NCBI GenBank assembly: GCA_035610365.1
Contig: CM069433.1
Span: 82,575,236-82,639,235 of the forward strand
Source of the DNA: Aquatica leii
Lineage: Eukaryota; Arthropoda; Insecta; Coleoptera; Lampyridae
Direction: 5' to 3'
DNA length: 64,000 nt
The position numbers and the translations under genes were made by a program. Positions within the stretch are counted from its first letter, which is position 1, and each line of letters starts with the position of its first letter. The notes under the pieces are model-generated. The model did not search any database. It worked only from the letters and a program-made list of their open reading frames with translations, and was not told the origin of the DNA. Below, in pieces: positions 1 through 12,546 of the stretch.

Positions 1-240
1 TGTTCTTCCCATGCCCGCTTTAAGATGATATGCCATAAATGACTTATTTTGTTTAAGTTTAACTTTATTTGTTGCCTAAGCTTACAAATTGGTCCGTGCT
101 TTACAATTACTACCTTACATTCTATTTACTTTGTTTTTTTTAAATACATTTCAATACCCCTGCTCTCTTCTTAACTTTTTCCTCCATCACCATACTTCTT
201 CCATCCACTCCGCTTCATTTCCGTTTTCGTCTAAAATTTC

Positions 241-482
241 CTATATTTTCATAACCTCTTCTCTTAATTCACTGCATTTCTCTCTCATGTGGCTAAGGTC
301 CCCCGTTTCATCTCCACATAGGCTGCACATCTTTTCTTCTTCTTTTTTCCAATATTTGTTACCTAACTCCGCGTTCCCACATCTGAAACGTGCTATCATT
401 TTTTTCTTTTTGTTGCTTTTATTCTCTATATCTTTGCATTCATTTGATAGTTTAGATGAGTATTTTGCTGTAACACTGTAAC
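241..482 (-). pseudogene. C-terminal CCHC finger of the non-LTR ORF2
   Basis: An open minus-strand frame from about 482 to a TAG at 241-243 contains IARFRCGNAELGNKYW and then a C-x2-C-x8-H-x4-C finger (274-327; CSLCG...H...C). This is the typical end of the ORF2 of R1/I/Jockey-like elements, where it helps in RNA/DNA binding. The downstream minus-strand sequence to about 60 would be the 3' UTR and ends near an AATAAA-like run. Confidence 0.75.
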
Positions 483-483
483 T

Positions 484-583
484 GTACGCTGTGATATTTT
501 ATTCAGTTGTGGTTTTTATTTGACGTTTTCTATACTGTATATTATGGTCTAAAGAAATAAATGTATATCTATCTATCTATACT
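484..583 (+). mobile_element. Possible 3' tail of a second retroelement
   Basis: About 100 bp sit exactly where the RT catalytic block of the surrounding element should be. On the plus strand the piece ends in an AATAAA-like signal followed by a short TATC repeat (about 564-581), the kind of tail left by several insect LINEs and SINEs. It reads in the opposite orientation to the host element. Whether it inserted and was then joined by deletion, or came in with the deletion, cannot be told here. Confidence 0.3.
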
Positions 584-1330
584 GCGAACAGGCTTGGGCT
601 CAGTAGGCATCCCTGTTTCAATCCTCTCTTTATAATGAATTTCTCGCTTTCTTCCCCATTCACTTTGACCCTGCTCCTCGTTTCTTCGTAGATTTCCTCT
701 ATTCTTTCTATTAATCTTTCATTGATTTTTTTCTCTTTATGTATTCCCACAGTTTTTCCCTGTTCACTTTGTCAAAAGCGGCTTTTAGATCTACGAATAG
801 TGCCACCATTTTCCCTCTTTTTTTCTAGCTCTCTATTCGCCAAGTGTTTCAGTATATATATATATATATGTTGTCTATCACTCTTCTTCCTTTTCTGAAT
901 CCCGCTTTTTCTGTCTGGTACCAAACTTCTTTCCTCTATTTCCTTCTGTAGTCTTCCTTGTAGTACTGTCGCATATAATTTGTATGCCGTGCTTAATAAT
1001 GTTACCCCTCTGTAATTCTTGACTTTATTTCTTTTTCCTTTTTTATGGATTGGGCATATTATTCCCTCTCTCCATCTCTCCGGGAATCCTTCCCCTTTCC
1101 ATATTTTGTTTAGTATTTCCGTCATTCGTTTTGCTACATTTTCTTCCCCGTATACCCACTCTTCGCCTTGTATCCCATCTTCTCCTGTTGCTTTTCCTTT
1201 ATTTATCTTCTTTATTGCCTCTATTACTTCGTCTTCATTTATTCTATCCCTGTCTCCTTCTTCCCGTCTTACTACTGCGTCTTTTCTTTTTTCTGATTTT
1301 GTTCTTCCCCTCCCAGCAGGTTCCTAAAAT
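584..1330 (-). pseudogene. Non-LTR reverse transcriptase, N-terminal half
   Basis: On the minus strand a WEIYFRNLLGG pre-RT segment near 1.3 kb is followed by KGKATGEDGI (1140-1270), then FPERWREGIICPIHKKG, NYRGVTLLSTAYKLYA, a degenerate SGIQKRK where the fingers motif SGFRKGR is expected, and, near 590-660, IIKRGLKQGCLLSPSLFA, which matches the conserved RQG-PLSP palm motif. The catalytic YADD block that should follow is absent; the sequence jumps to an unrelated ~100-bp piece. A short TA microsatellite (about 853-878) interrupts the frame. The domain assignment is firm; the clade is not. Confidence 0.85.
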
Positions 1331-1769
1331 ATATCTCCCATTCTTTAATTTGTATTCCCTTTGTCGTCATGTTTTTTTCCTTTCTTTCTTTAGGTACTTC
1401 CATACATCTTCCGTTTTTATTCCTTTGATCTGCTCCTCTTGTATCTTTCTGTTTTCTTCCTTCTTTCTCTTGCATGTTATCTTGTATATTTTTACTGCTT
1501 CTTTGTATTCTTATTTTTCTTTCCTCCCTTTTTTCCACTGTCTTAATGCTCTCCTTGCATTTTTCTTTGCTTCCTTGCATTCTCTATCCCACCATTTCTT
1601 CATTCCTATTTTCTCCCCCTTCCACTTTCTAAATCTGACTTTCTTTGTTGCTTTCTTCATCATCGCTCTCATTTCCTCCACACTCTCTTGTAATCCCTTC
1701 CCTACCCATACCGTTTTCCCTAATCTCTTTATATCTTTTTATACCCTCTTCTGTCCACCTTTTTTTTAT

Positions 1770-2603
1770 TAGGTACTCCTCATCTTTTCTCTCTCTTCTC
1801 TTTCTCTTCCTTTCATTGTCAATTCCAGTGGTTGATGATCTGACTCTACCCTTTCTCCCACTTTAAATGTTTTCACCTTTTCTCCAGCCTCTTTATTTGT
1901 CATTACAAAATTTTTATTATTGATTCTCCCCTTCCTCCTATGTACGTATATTGCCCCATTCCTTCTTCTTCTCTGTTCCCATTCATTATTTCCCACCCTT
2001 CGTTGCACATTTCCAGCAGTTCTTCTCCCTCTTTATTGATCACTTTGTTTTTGTTTGTCTCTTTCCTGTCCCATTTCTTTCTTGTATTCCTCCCTCTTCC
2101 CCTATTCTTGCGTTAAAATTCCCTCCTACTATTATCAATCCCTCTTCCCTCTCTTCTATGTTTTTCCTTGTCTCTTTTATTCTAGTGCTATAAACCGTCA
2201 CCACTTTTATTTTTGTTTTTCCCCACTGTATGTTCTTTTCTACAACTCCTCTTCTCTGTTGCTCTTTCTCTTTCTTTTCCTGACTCAACCAGTTTTTTCT
2301 TATTCCCGTTATTATCCCCCCTTTGCTCTCCCTTTATTCTTCTCTCTTTCTGCATGTTGCACCACCCACTCAAATTCCTCCGGCAAGTCTTTTTCCCACC
2401 ACTCCTATTCTTTTTCTTCCATCCATTTCTACTGTAGTCCCACTACATCCTGTTCCTTGATGTACTTCCAAAAATCCTGTTCCTTGTTTTTTATGTCCGC
2501 TACGTTCCAAAACAATACTCTCAGCTCACTCACCTCCCCTTGTGCTTCTTCCTTACTTTCTTTTTTCCTCTTTACTTTGTTAATCATGTGCTATCTATCA
2601 TGA
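1770..2603 (-). pseudogene. Non-LTR endonuclease (APE-like) domain, broken
   Basis: The minus-strand reading starts with a FWNVADIKNK-type opening (family: nicking endonuclease N-terminus), continues to VGLQ followed by a stop where ETW is expected, then GRAKGGIITGIRK, then IVGGNFNARIGEEGG (the canonical form is GDFNARIG; the D is N here), and ends with ERVESDHQPLEL, the SDH catalytic signature. These are the landmarks of the LINE target-nicking endonuclease. Frameshifts separate the blocks near 2.29 and 2.03 kb. The loss of the catalytic-region Asp and the stop codons mean that no active enzyme is expected. Confidence 0.8.
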
Positions 2604-5600
2604 TTTTATGATTTTCTACTTATCATCTCTTTGACGTATTTTTCGCCTTCATCTTCGTATAAAACAAGTGTTTCATTTCACACACTATGATCTAAAATTT
2701 CTTTTTTCTTTGTTTTAATTAGGTCTAAAATAAATCACAATTCGTTTGTTCTAATCTCTTCCTAAAATCCTCCCACGACGTCTGATGGCTTCCATTCTAA
2801 CATTTTTAACCTTTCTTCTTATGTTTATACAGTTTATATTTGTACTTTTTTTAACTGCGTCGTTCTACTAAGAAGTAACTTTTTTTAATCAAAATTATAC
2901 CACAATATTGATCACGACATTTTCCTTTCATACTTATACAATCTAATTTCTTTAGTGTTTTATTATTTTTAATTTATTCGACGTATTTTATACTCATTAT
3001 ATAAATTTAAAATGTTTGCTCTGTTTATTCGTTTTTCTTATTTTTGCATTTTTAGTCATGGTATATTCAACCTTAAAATGGCGATTTAGTTTTTTTTATC
3101 TTTTCTAATTTTTCTGTGTTTATATTCCATTCCACGTAGATGTAAAATTTTGTCAAATCCAATTTTGACGTGTTTAACAATATTTTTATGCGTTCGCATT
3201 TTTTGTGATTTGTTTTTGTTTTTCTCTTACTTTCTTTGTTCTTCACTAAGACATTTTTTTTGTCTCTAATCTTTGATTAGAATTACCAAAATTTTTTGCA
3301 TTAATTTTGTAAATCTCTTCAATCTTAATTCCTATTTCAAATTTTTCTTTAATGAAGTTTTCTATAGCTGGTGTTAAAATATTTAAATCAGTGTATAATC
3401 ACCGGTTGCTCATTACTACCTTATTTTTTCTATAAGTAAATTATTAAATTTGAAATATGTGTAATACTATTAAGCAAACAATTGATAATTGATTTTATTT
3501 AAAGTACTTAAATATAGCTTGATACAAAAAATATTAATTAATTAGAATGTAGTTCTCAATCTAAACCCATTTCCAAACATTATTTAAACCGCACAAAAAA
3601 AACGACGTTGAGTATTAAAAAAAATGTGAATAAGCAATTTTGTTGCAATTTATTTAACATTCACAGTAAAAAAAGTGAAACCCTTGCTAATAGTGAACTC
3701 TTACATTTCATATTTACAGATTATCGATCGACTAAAAAATTCAACAGTGAATCTGTCATAGTGTCGTAATTTTCTGCTGTAATTTTTGACATTGAACCGG
3801 CATTAGCACTCTCAACTCTATATTAACAATTGATGATATTTTTTGTACATTCGGTTAATTTCAACTTTTATTATATTAACAACATAAAAACATACACAAT
3901 TTATACTTAATTTTACAGTAACAGCAAACTTTTTGAAAAAATAAAGAAATGCAGAGTACTTTCCGAATACCTTTATTCAAAATGTGATAAAACCAAAAAT
4001 ATTAACAAGCATTAGTATAAACGTTTTTCGATTAGTAAATTTTCATTGTGTGATATCAATGTAAAATTAAACTTACTTACAGTTACTTGGTCGATATTAA
4101 AATATAAGAACCGATTAAATAATTATTTAACGCACACTGCTCTGACCTTTCTGTTAATTAAATTTCAGTTAATGTTTGAAAAAAATCAATTAATTTTACC
4201 CTGCACATAATATTTATGAAGAAAACCCACTAGAAAAGAAATAGCAAGGAAATTTCTGTCTAAGAGAAATCTTCTAATACACATATTACGTACTACGTTT
4301 ACAATAGGGAGTAATTACTACTAATGAGATTAAGGGGTAAATTGCTATAAAAGATGGATTTCATATAAAGCTCTCAAAAGAACGCCGTTAATAATACTTT
4401 ATTGTTTCGCTAGTTCAGAGATTCTTAGAATATTTTGCAAATGGATAATGATTTAGCTATTATTCTAATTAAGACTTACGACTGGTGTAATCTGGTAAAC
4501 GATGTGTACGCACGAGATGCTTGAACATTTAATTCCATTTTGAATTTTGAAAAAAAAGAGCAAAATGATTAGTTTTGACCTCAATAATCCAATTAGCTAT
4601 AGAATGATCGTATCTAAGAAATTAATTAAAACGACGAATTACTAGTTATTTTCAAGAGTTAATTGTTTATTGGGAGTTAAAAGAACAATTTAGTGTTATC
4701 TAAAATAATCTAAGAATGAGGGATCTGACGCTATATAAATTATGTTATAAACGACTATTGTACTGTAACTAAATTAAGAAAAATTAATGTTTACGCCTAT
4801 TTGTTTAGATCCTTTGTATTATTAGGAATTTAGTTATAGATACACATAAAGAGCTGTTGAGTTAGCAATGATCTGCGGTAGTTTCGATATAACAAAACTC
4901 TAAGGCGCTGGGGAACCAATGCAATTAGTAGTGTCGTCTCAGAGGCCATTGTTGCTTACGGGAGATGGTCGTGACTGGACTTAGCAATACACCAAGCTGT
5001 GCCTGTTTGTACAACACTGTCATATAAGCCTTTGACAAGGACGTGCTCAACTTGGGCGTCACTTTGATGTTGATGTGCTTAATTTAACGTTGTTAGCTAT
5101 TGTGGAACAATATTATAACTTTATGCATTCAAAAAATAACAAAACGTTCTGTTATTTGCACGAATGATTTTTTTATGAATTTAAGTAAATTGGTAATAGA
5201 TTTAATTTATTGTACAGCTTTATACAAAGTACATAATTAATATAACAACGTAGAAAAAACAAATTTTTGCCAGTTTTTTATAGTAAGATAAAATTATTTC
5301 CTTGACTAATACAATAATTACACTTCAGATTGCCTTAAAAGTTAATTTAGAAACTTTTTTTAATTGCAGAAACTTAATCGCAAATACAATCGTAATAATT
5401 CACATTTTTAATTTATAAATTAAATATCCATAACAAAACACCAACATTCAATAATCGTAATAACTAAAAAAGCATTGCTAGTGCTTAAATAATAAAAAAA
5501 ACACTATTTAATTAAATACAGTGAACGCTATTCACCAAATCGGAAGTTAAGTATTTGTATTGAACGGGCGGTAGTTGCAAATTTCTGTTTATTTGGTTGT

Positions 5601-5784
5601 AATAAATTAAACCATTGTTTGAATTATTGATATTTTAGTTAAAATACATGTAGTACGCAATATAATAGTTTATAACGTTGCTTCGTAAATAAGCTTTGTT
5701 ATATATTATATTATTTTTTAATTGATGCAAATTTAGTATAAATGTACGTAAAAAATATGTATATAAAAATTACATTGTAAAAAA
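2604..5784. other. AT-rich DNA without a recognised gene
   Basis: No ORF with family resemblance and no tandem repeat was seen. A slightly GC-richer patch at about 4870-5070 has no clear splice sites or conserved frame on either strand. Confidence 0.5.
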
Positions 5785-6710
5785 CAGTGGCGGCTGGTGG
5801 CCAATCATACCAGAGGGTCATTTTGAAATATTCAAAAAAACGCAATTATCACAAAAAGTAAAAAAAACTATTTTGCATTAAAGCGAATTATATTTAAAAT
5901 CTATTCGTCTATCTTTAGAATTAGCAAAATGATCGATAACAATTTACAATGTTTTCAATTAAAGATTTTTCCATGTTTCTTCACATCCACAAATCCATTC
6001 TGATAAATCGTACATAGATTCTTTAAAATTACGGTGTACTTCTTTATTTTTATGTTTACTTGTTTGTCGAATTTGAAGTAAAGGCCGAGGACGACCATTG
6101 GTTTTAAATTCTAAACGTCTTTCAAAATTTAAACTATTATTGGCGATTCATTTTTTTATCAAACAAAACGGTAATATGTACTTAAACATAATTTATTTTC
6201 TTTTAACCTGTGAAAGTCAATGACATTGGTTACAAACAAATATTATCAAACAACTAAAAAAGCGAGTGCACAGTTTGTCGTATGAGATAAAAAATGTGCA
6301 TTCCAGCATTTTTGCTTTCCAAACACGTATTGCGGAGATAATAAATGACGTAAGCATTGCATTGAGTACGCGAAATGGGACTCGGCTGACAACCCAGAAA
6401 CCATTTAGTTGTCTTTTTCTAATTCACATAAGATTGTATTATGCGTGTTGCACTCTTGACTACAATAAGTATCATTTACGATTCGGCTGCATTATATAAT
6501 ACAATATAATACACAGGGACTATAAAGCACAACAGCCTCGGGTAAATTCGTAAGTTTTCGCATATGTTGCGCTTACAATGAAAATTGAAATTCAAACGCT
6601 GATAATTTGATTTAAACGCGAGTCCTTGTAATTTTAAAGTAAATAAAATAATTTTCTAATTCATTTTGGAGGGTCATTGTCCGAGTGACCTAATAGAGAA
6701 GCCGCCACTG
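5785..6710. mobile_element. hAT-family DNA transposon remnant with TIRs
   Basis: The left end reads CAGTGGCGGCTGGTGG and the right end, reversed, CAGTGGCGGCTTCTC; hAT elements typically begin with CAG and have short imperfect terminal repeats. The flanks GTAAAAAA (5777-5784) and ATAAAAAA (6711-6718) agree in 7 of 8 bases, matching the 8-bp target duplication of hATs. The inside holds a hAT zinc-finger coding scrap on the minus strand but no full transposase, so the copy is internally deleted (926 bp). Confidence 0.8.
5959..6150 (-). pseudogene. hAT transposase N-terminal TTF/ZMYM-type finger fragment
   Basis: Minus-strand translation from about 6147 to a TAA at 5959-5961 contains FERRLEFKTNGRPRP, a spacer rich in K and Q, and YDLSEWICGCEET. 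In the ZMYM1-like hAT proteins a GRP motif is followed about 35 residues later by W-L-C/S-G-C/S and then the F-C-F-P-C finger. The frame stops just before the second half of the finger. It lies between the hAT termini at 5785 and 6710, in keeping with an internally deleted element. Confidence 0.65.
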
Positions 6711-9700
6711 ATAAAAAATATACGTTATAATAATTATTCTAATACAATCACCAACGCAGTCCTAATAGGTTATTAATACTGAATCACTACAGTTCAATAG
6801 TTAACGTCTCCTAAAAAAATAATTTCAGCTCTAAAAACACTTAACCTCCGTATACTCACATACAAAAACAGTGTCTAAACTCATCTACACACTAAAATCG
6901 AAAACAAAACAAACGGAATATTATCTATAAATAGATGTTTTCTAGAACAGAAGCAACAAAAACCGAGAAAACAAAGTTAATAAAAGTGTTCATGCCTTAT
7001 CATTGGTCTAAATGAGAAAAAAAAGATAAAAAATACTACGACCTTATTGATGACATCGACGAAGTGTGTAGAATAAATAACAGTAAGAAATAAAATAAAT
7101 TATATAAAAAAAACACACACACATTCTATAATGGTAAATACAAACGACCAGTCACGCGAAGAAGCTAAAAAAATAACAACTAAAAATAGCCAGAGCAATC
7201 AGAACTAGAAGTAAAAAGATTTAAAAAAAACAAGAACGGAAAACTGATCATTTAGAAGACAGAAATAAATAAAATGACACAACCTAAAGAAAAAGATAAA
7301 CATAGAGATAAGACTACAACGTAGATCAAAACGACTGCGGTTTATATCACCAATGTGGATGCGGCTTCAAACAAAGAAAAAATATGAATGGCAAAAAAAG
7401 ACAATAAACAGAGTAGAGGTTTAGAATATGTTACGTGGTTTTTCTCGTAACTGAAAAACGTGACGATTAACTCAGTTATTCCAGTGATTGAGTCGTAAGC
7501 TTCGTGGTGCTAAATTATAAAATAAATTTAATAAAGCGTCAAAACAATAAAAGACTAGGGTGGAAAACGTCGTTTAAATCTACCCGAAGCTGTAACAAAT
7601 GACAAGACAGAAGTGGTAACACAGAGTATATTTATTTTATCACAGACAACACGTTAGAAGATACATAAATATATTTATATGAGTTTGATCAAGTAGGTCG
7701 GTATCCCAGACAAAATATAAAATAAGTTTTCGGTAGGGCAACACGTCGTACAACAAAATGACCTTATCGCCCTAACTTTTACATTCGAACAGCAAATAAA
7801 TTGCAAAATTGATGGATAACGCCACCTACGTGGATAAAAAGTCACTAATAGTTAATTATTATAAAGAAAACTATGAAGTTGTAGTTATTCAAACAATAGT
7901 TTGAAATTGTGTGGTTTAAATTCAAAGTAATAACTACATCTTCATTGTTTTCTATATAATAATAGTTTTTACTCTCAAAATACAACTCTCAATAACGTAG
8001 AAAACCAGAGCGCACCGTCTAATCTTATATTACACACAAAACAAAATTTTAATTTGCTGAAATATAACTAAACGTACATACGGTTACTAAAAAATAATCA
8101 AATGCACCAAGTTTCTCCCAAATTAAATACAGTATTTCGGTAATTGTTTCCTCCAATACGGTGACAATTGCATCCAACCACTTGAAAGGTAAATAGCGTT
8201 AGCTACAGTAGCGTGATATTATCATGGAAATTTTCCAACATCCGCCTATTATCTCCACAGACAAAAAACACGTGTAGAGGCATGGAAACCCGCTACAGAC
8301 AATTACCAAAAAATTAAATTAAACCACAAAAATAAAGAACAAATGCGTAACCCAATAGAGACTTTCGCTAATGTCGCAACAATATTTTGTCCAATACTCT
8401 CACGAATGCGCGATGTACGCGTTATTCCACCGTAAAAATGATCTTTCTTTCATCGAACTACGTTTCGACGTCACAGCAATGTAGTGGAAAGTGAACGTAC
8501 CGAGAATATCTCTTATACAGGGGACAAACATCATACTAAAACACTTTTAACATAACTAAGCCTGCTTTCGTGAGCAACCAAAATGCCATAGTGGTTGTGA
8601 ATAGCCAAGTAGATGGAGAATTTGTATGATTAAATGTGCTGAAAATTAAGATATACTAGACATAATTGCAAGTTCGAATAGAGAAATGTGTTGCCTCAGA
8701 TGTTTCCGAGAAAAATACCAAGACTGTACAGACGCCACTGTATGTCCAGTGTAAAAAAGTAAATCACAGAACCAGTTCAAGGGAATAAACAAAGGAAATG
8801 AGTAAAAGCTAGAAATGTAAAAAAAGCAAGATTTGCAGGATAACGCAAGACGTTAACGGTAATCAGAGAAACAAAATGACAACTGTAACTGCTACAGCAA
8901 TAGAATAATACCAAAAGTATTTTAAATATTACATTAGAATTTTAATAGAACTATAAAAGTACTATTAAAATTCTTAGTATTTTAAGTGTGCTAACTTTAC
9001 AGACACCTATTACGTTACTTTCAGAGCAGTAGGAGAAGTGTTCAATGTAATCGTTAATAATACATACATTAATGATTTTACCACAAATTCCAATTATGTT
9101 GTTATCACACTATTAGAGGTTTATATTTTTATATAGAGAATCCGTTCAAATTATCCCATTTGTATGAATCTTACGGTTATTGCACATAACAAAATTATGA
9201 TTGCACTTTGTATTATTTTTATGCATCCTTACACTTACATTGATGTTCGCAGTTTCGTAAGTTATCTCAGAAAGTACTTCTATTTCCAGCTCCTGAATAG
9301 ACAAACAGATAGGTCATTACGGAAACTTCCAAAATTTGTTTTTGGTTGGTTAGTCAATCGGAAAACACGTTATATACAACACATTTATATAAATTTAATG
9401 ATAACAATCTAATTCAAAATAGGATAATTAACCGGTCAGTAATCATAAATATTTCTTCTTTGTTATTTTTAATTAGAATAATAAAATCTAGTGTTATTAT
9501 AAATGTACATTTTTTCTGTTACCTAGTTATAATTTTATTGCTGTTGCTTATTAAGTATCACTCTATCCAGACATTCAACAACAAAAAGTTATATTAAGCA
9601 ATAAGAAAAAGTTTCCAATGTACAATAAAAGAACACTAATAACTTACCAAACTTGAACACCCAGATAACGATTAGGTACCGAAACACGTGCTAAACAAGA

Positions 9701-10130
9701 AAAACTACAGCATCGACTATAACAAGATTAAAATATTCGCATGTACCTACTTTTGATTGCTACCCAGAAATAATGCGAGCATTTTATTAGAGAAAATAGA
9801 TATAAAATGAGCAACACATAGAAATTACTACGCTGAGAAGAAAAAGAAAAATGCATTTCTGTATTAACCTGTTAGCTTATATCATATTTAATAAATTTAT
9901 AATTCTCTATAACAGTAATAATAAAATCATTTAATCAATGTCATTTTGTTGTTCCGTTACAAAAACTAGTAAGTAAAAAAAAAACTATTTAAATTTACAA
10001 TTGTAATCTCAGAACCGAAAAATTTTATATGAAAAAATAGTCTTCATTGCATAATGTTTTAAAAATATTGATATTGTAATAGTCTAGGCCTAAAAATACA
10101 AGCTTAAATAATAGGAATCAAAATTTTGTT
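6711..10130. other. AT-rich DNA, no gene recognised (contains one hairpin)
   Basis: The plus strand is A-rich between about 6.8 and 8.9 kb, and many short frames are interrupted. It may be decayed retroelement sequence, but no family motif was found. A hairpin at 7856-7962 is listed separately. A 13-bp perfect inverted repeat lies at 8936-8948 / 8962-8974. Confidence 0.4.
7856..7962. repeat. Hairpin with 34-bp arms
   Basis: The arms at 7856-7889 and 7929-7962 are complementary in 31 of 34 positions, with a 39-nt loop. The size and the scattered mismatches resemble either a small MITE relic or a precursor-microRNA-like fold. No flanking duplication was clear. Confidence 0.55.
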
Positions 10131-11384
10131 ATGGTGTAATAAAAAGAAATCCATTATTTTTGCATGAAATTGAAGGCTTTATTTACCCTAGTTAGAATAA
10201 TCCGATTGAAGTCAAATATGCGCCGTTTTGTTCGATAACTTGTTGCCATTTTGAAAGTAATTTCATTACGCCGCTCTCATAGAAGCTCTGGTCCCTATTG
10301 GCAAAAAAATGATACAGTCGATTTTCACAAGCCTCTCTTGAAGCGAATTTTTCACCAGCAAAATTGTTCGCCATAAATAGGAACAGGTGCTAATCACTTG
10401 GTTCCAGGTCTGGACTATAAGGTGGATGCATAAGAACCTCCCAAACTCCCGGAGCTTCTGGCGAGTCACTATCGATGTGTGTGGCCTTGCGTTATCCTGA
10501 TGGAACACAATTCCTCTCTCCTATTGGCCAAATGATTCCTTCAGACGATTCAATTGTTGACAGTACATTTCCGAGTTAAGAGTTTAGGGAAGCAGCTCAT
10601 AGTAGATGATTCCCTGCCAATCCCACCAAACACTCAGTAAAACTTTCCTGGCCGTCTATCCTAGCTTGTCCACCGTTTCCGTCAGCTCACCGCAATTCGA
10701 CCAGGATGGTTGTCGCTTGACGTTGTCGTAAGTGATCCACTTTTCATCACCAGTCACCAACCGCTTCAGGAATGAGTCGATTTTGTAGCAATTCAGCAGC
10801 GATTCCTAGATAGAAATTCGGTCCATGAGGTTTTTTTTGTGTTAACTCGTGTGGCACCCATACATCGAGCTTCTTTTTGTATCCAGCCTTATTTAGATGG
10901 TTCCAAACGATGTTTTGTGCAATATTTAGCTCTTGGGCAATGGAAAGTGTGCTTACATGACATGACGGTCGGTCGATAATGTCCATGAATTTATCGACAT
11001 TTTCAACAATTGACCTCCCAGTGCATCTTTGACATCGAAATTATCGAAACGGAATTGTCGAAACCAAAATTGCGCGTGATTGGCTGTTACAGTATTAGGA
11101 CCATAAACACTGTTCACATTTTCAGTCGACTGGTTTGCGTTTTCGTCTTTTTCAAAGAAAAACTTTAAAATGTGGCGTATTTTCTTTTTGATAGTGTCCA
11201 TCTTTGACACGCTTTCAAACAAAACTGAGTCAATTAATCACAAAACTGCCACAAAAGTGTTTCTAGTACGGAATCTCATCTTTCCAACGCCATCTAGTGG
11301 AACCCGATCGGACTTATACAACGCGATATACAGATAACTAAAGCCATCTATTAGTAAAATAATGGATTTCTTTTTACTACATCA
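10131..11384 (-). mobile_element. Mariner element, nearly full length, inactive
   Basis: Terminal inverted repeats of about 29 bp (10131-10160 and 11356-11384) share the core GTAATAAAAAGAAATCC, with two or three mismatches between ends. Total length is about 1.25 kb, normal for mariner. The inside is a mariner transposase on the minus strand with stops and frameshifts. The outer bases are too degraded to settle the exact TA target duplication. Confidence 0.9.
10192..11201 (-). pseudogene. Mariner transposase (DD34D), broken
   Basis: The minus-strand frames join into one mariner transposase of about 340 residues. It starts with MDTIKKKIRHILKFFF and the N-terminal helix-turn-helix (VYGPNTVTANHAQFWF), then IAQELNIAQNIVWNHLNKAG, WVPHELTQK, VTGDEKW (first Asp, near 10745), VFHQDNARPH (second Asp, near 10495), SPDLEPSD (third Asp, near 10415), and ends WQQVIEQNGAYL. 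All three catalytic aspartates are still readable, but there are at least three in-frame stops and several frameshifts (for example near 10970, 10800 and 10450), so the gene is dead. Mariner transposase would cut and paste the element at TA sites. Confidence 0.9.
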
Positions 11385-12546
11385 TTATTATGAACTATAC
11401 TGTCGAAATTATTTGATCATCATTTTATTTAAATGAAAATTTTAAATTAATTTTGTCTCATCCTCCGTACTACCAGGTTTAAGAGTTTCACTTGCGTAGA
11501 TTTTCAAATAACAGAATACGGTTTCATAATTACGCTAAAATTCGTTAAGGACGTCGTAGAAAGACGCAGGACGTTAACTTTTTGACCATTGTTACTTCAA
11601 ATAACTTGTATATCAAAGAGTGTATGTAAATAATGAAATTTCAAAAAAACGTAAAGGTACGTGTCAGTAAGAATATAGTAAAAATTGAAAGTTGGTGTAT
11701 ACAGTGTACAGTTCGTCAAATATTTTCATACAATATCGACATACGATTCGGATTTCTAGACAGTCTCATCAAAAATATTGTAAACCATTTAAAAACGCGC
11801 TGCAAAAGTAACGCCAGCCTGTAAGTAGAAACCAAGATTTATATTAAATGCTACTATCAACACAAGTTTGTCAAATTTCTGGTAGTTAGTAGAAACATTA
11901 CCACTAACGGTAATAATACATATATTAAAAAACTTTACGGACAGAACAAAAACATTCAGAAATAAAGTAAACAAAATCAATAAATGCACTGGAGCATCTC
12001 GTCACTCTATTATAATCTCTCTCTATGATAATATACTAACAAGAGATCTTCTCGTAGAAGCAATCCCTAAAATTATTTTACATTATACTTTCATCCTCTT
12101 CATAGAAAAAAATAAAATTATTCAGTTTGCTTGTAGAAACCGATAAACAATAACCACTGTCACAAAACATTAAAAAAATGGTTTGACATTTCGAGGATAA
12201 AAAAATAACCATGATATAAACCAATAGGAAGTTAGCACAAGTTAGTATCTCGATTCAGCAACAGTATTTTTTATTGTTATAAAACACTAACAGTTCAATT
12301 TAAACTAATAAGATAAACAGAAAAAAATAAATAGTTCTATTTTCAAATACTTTCATTCTTGATAATTTACTTTTATTATATTGTAACGAATTTTATTATT
12401 ATTACTAATTTATTTAAAAGACTAAAACGATGTTTTACTTATACTAGAAATATGTACACTTCTAAATTCACGGAACTAATTATATCTATTAATATTTAAT
12501 AAAAAAAAAAACACTTACATTTATATATACAATTTATATCACTTAC
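11385..12546 (-). other. AT-rich; possible first intron of the heat-shock-type transcript
   Basis: No coding sequence is visible on either strand. If the minus-strand promoter at 12.7 kb is real, the GTAAGT at 12541-12546 opens an intron here. Several pyrimidine tracts ending in AG (for example near 12.3 kb) could serve as acceptors, but none is compelling. Confidence 0.35.

Larger units (their letters stand above)
60..2603 (-). mobile_element. Decayed non-LTR (LINE) retrotransposon, R1/I-group-like
   Basis: Reading the minus strand from 2603 down to about 60 gives, in order, an APE-type endonuclease, the pre-RT segment, reverse transcriptase motifs and a C-terminal CCHC finger. This is the normal ORF2 order of non-LTR retrotransposons. 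The reading frame changes many times and has stops, so the copy is dead. The first ORF is not visible, so the copy is probably truncated at its 5' end near 2.6 kb. The back half of RT (YxDD and thumb) is missing and replaced by about 100 bp of other sequence near 484-583. The plus strand is strongly pyrimidine-rich here, which produces long but meaningless plus-strand ORFs. The clade is a guess from the style of the RT motifs. Confidence 0.85.

Noticed and set aside
89-2603. Long plus-strand ORFs, very rich in S, F and L
   Set aside because: They are the antisense shadow of the purine-rich LINE ORF2 on the minus strand.
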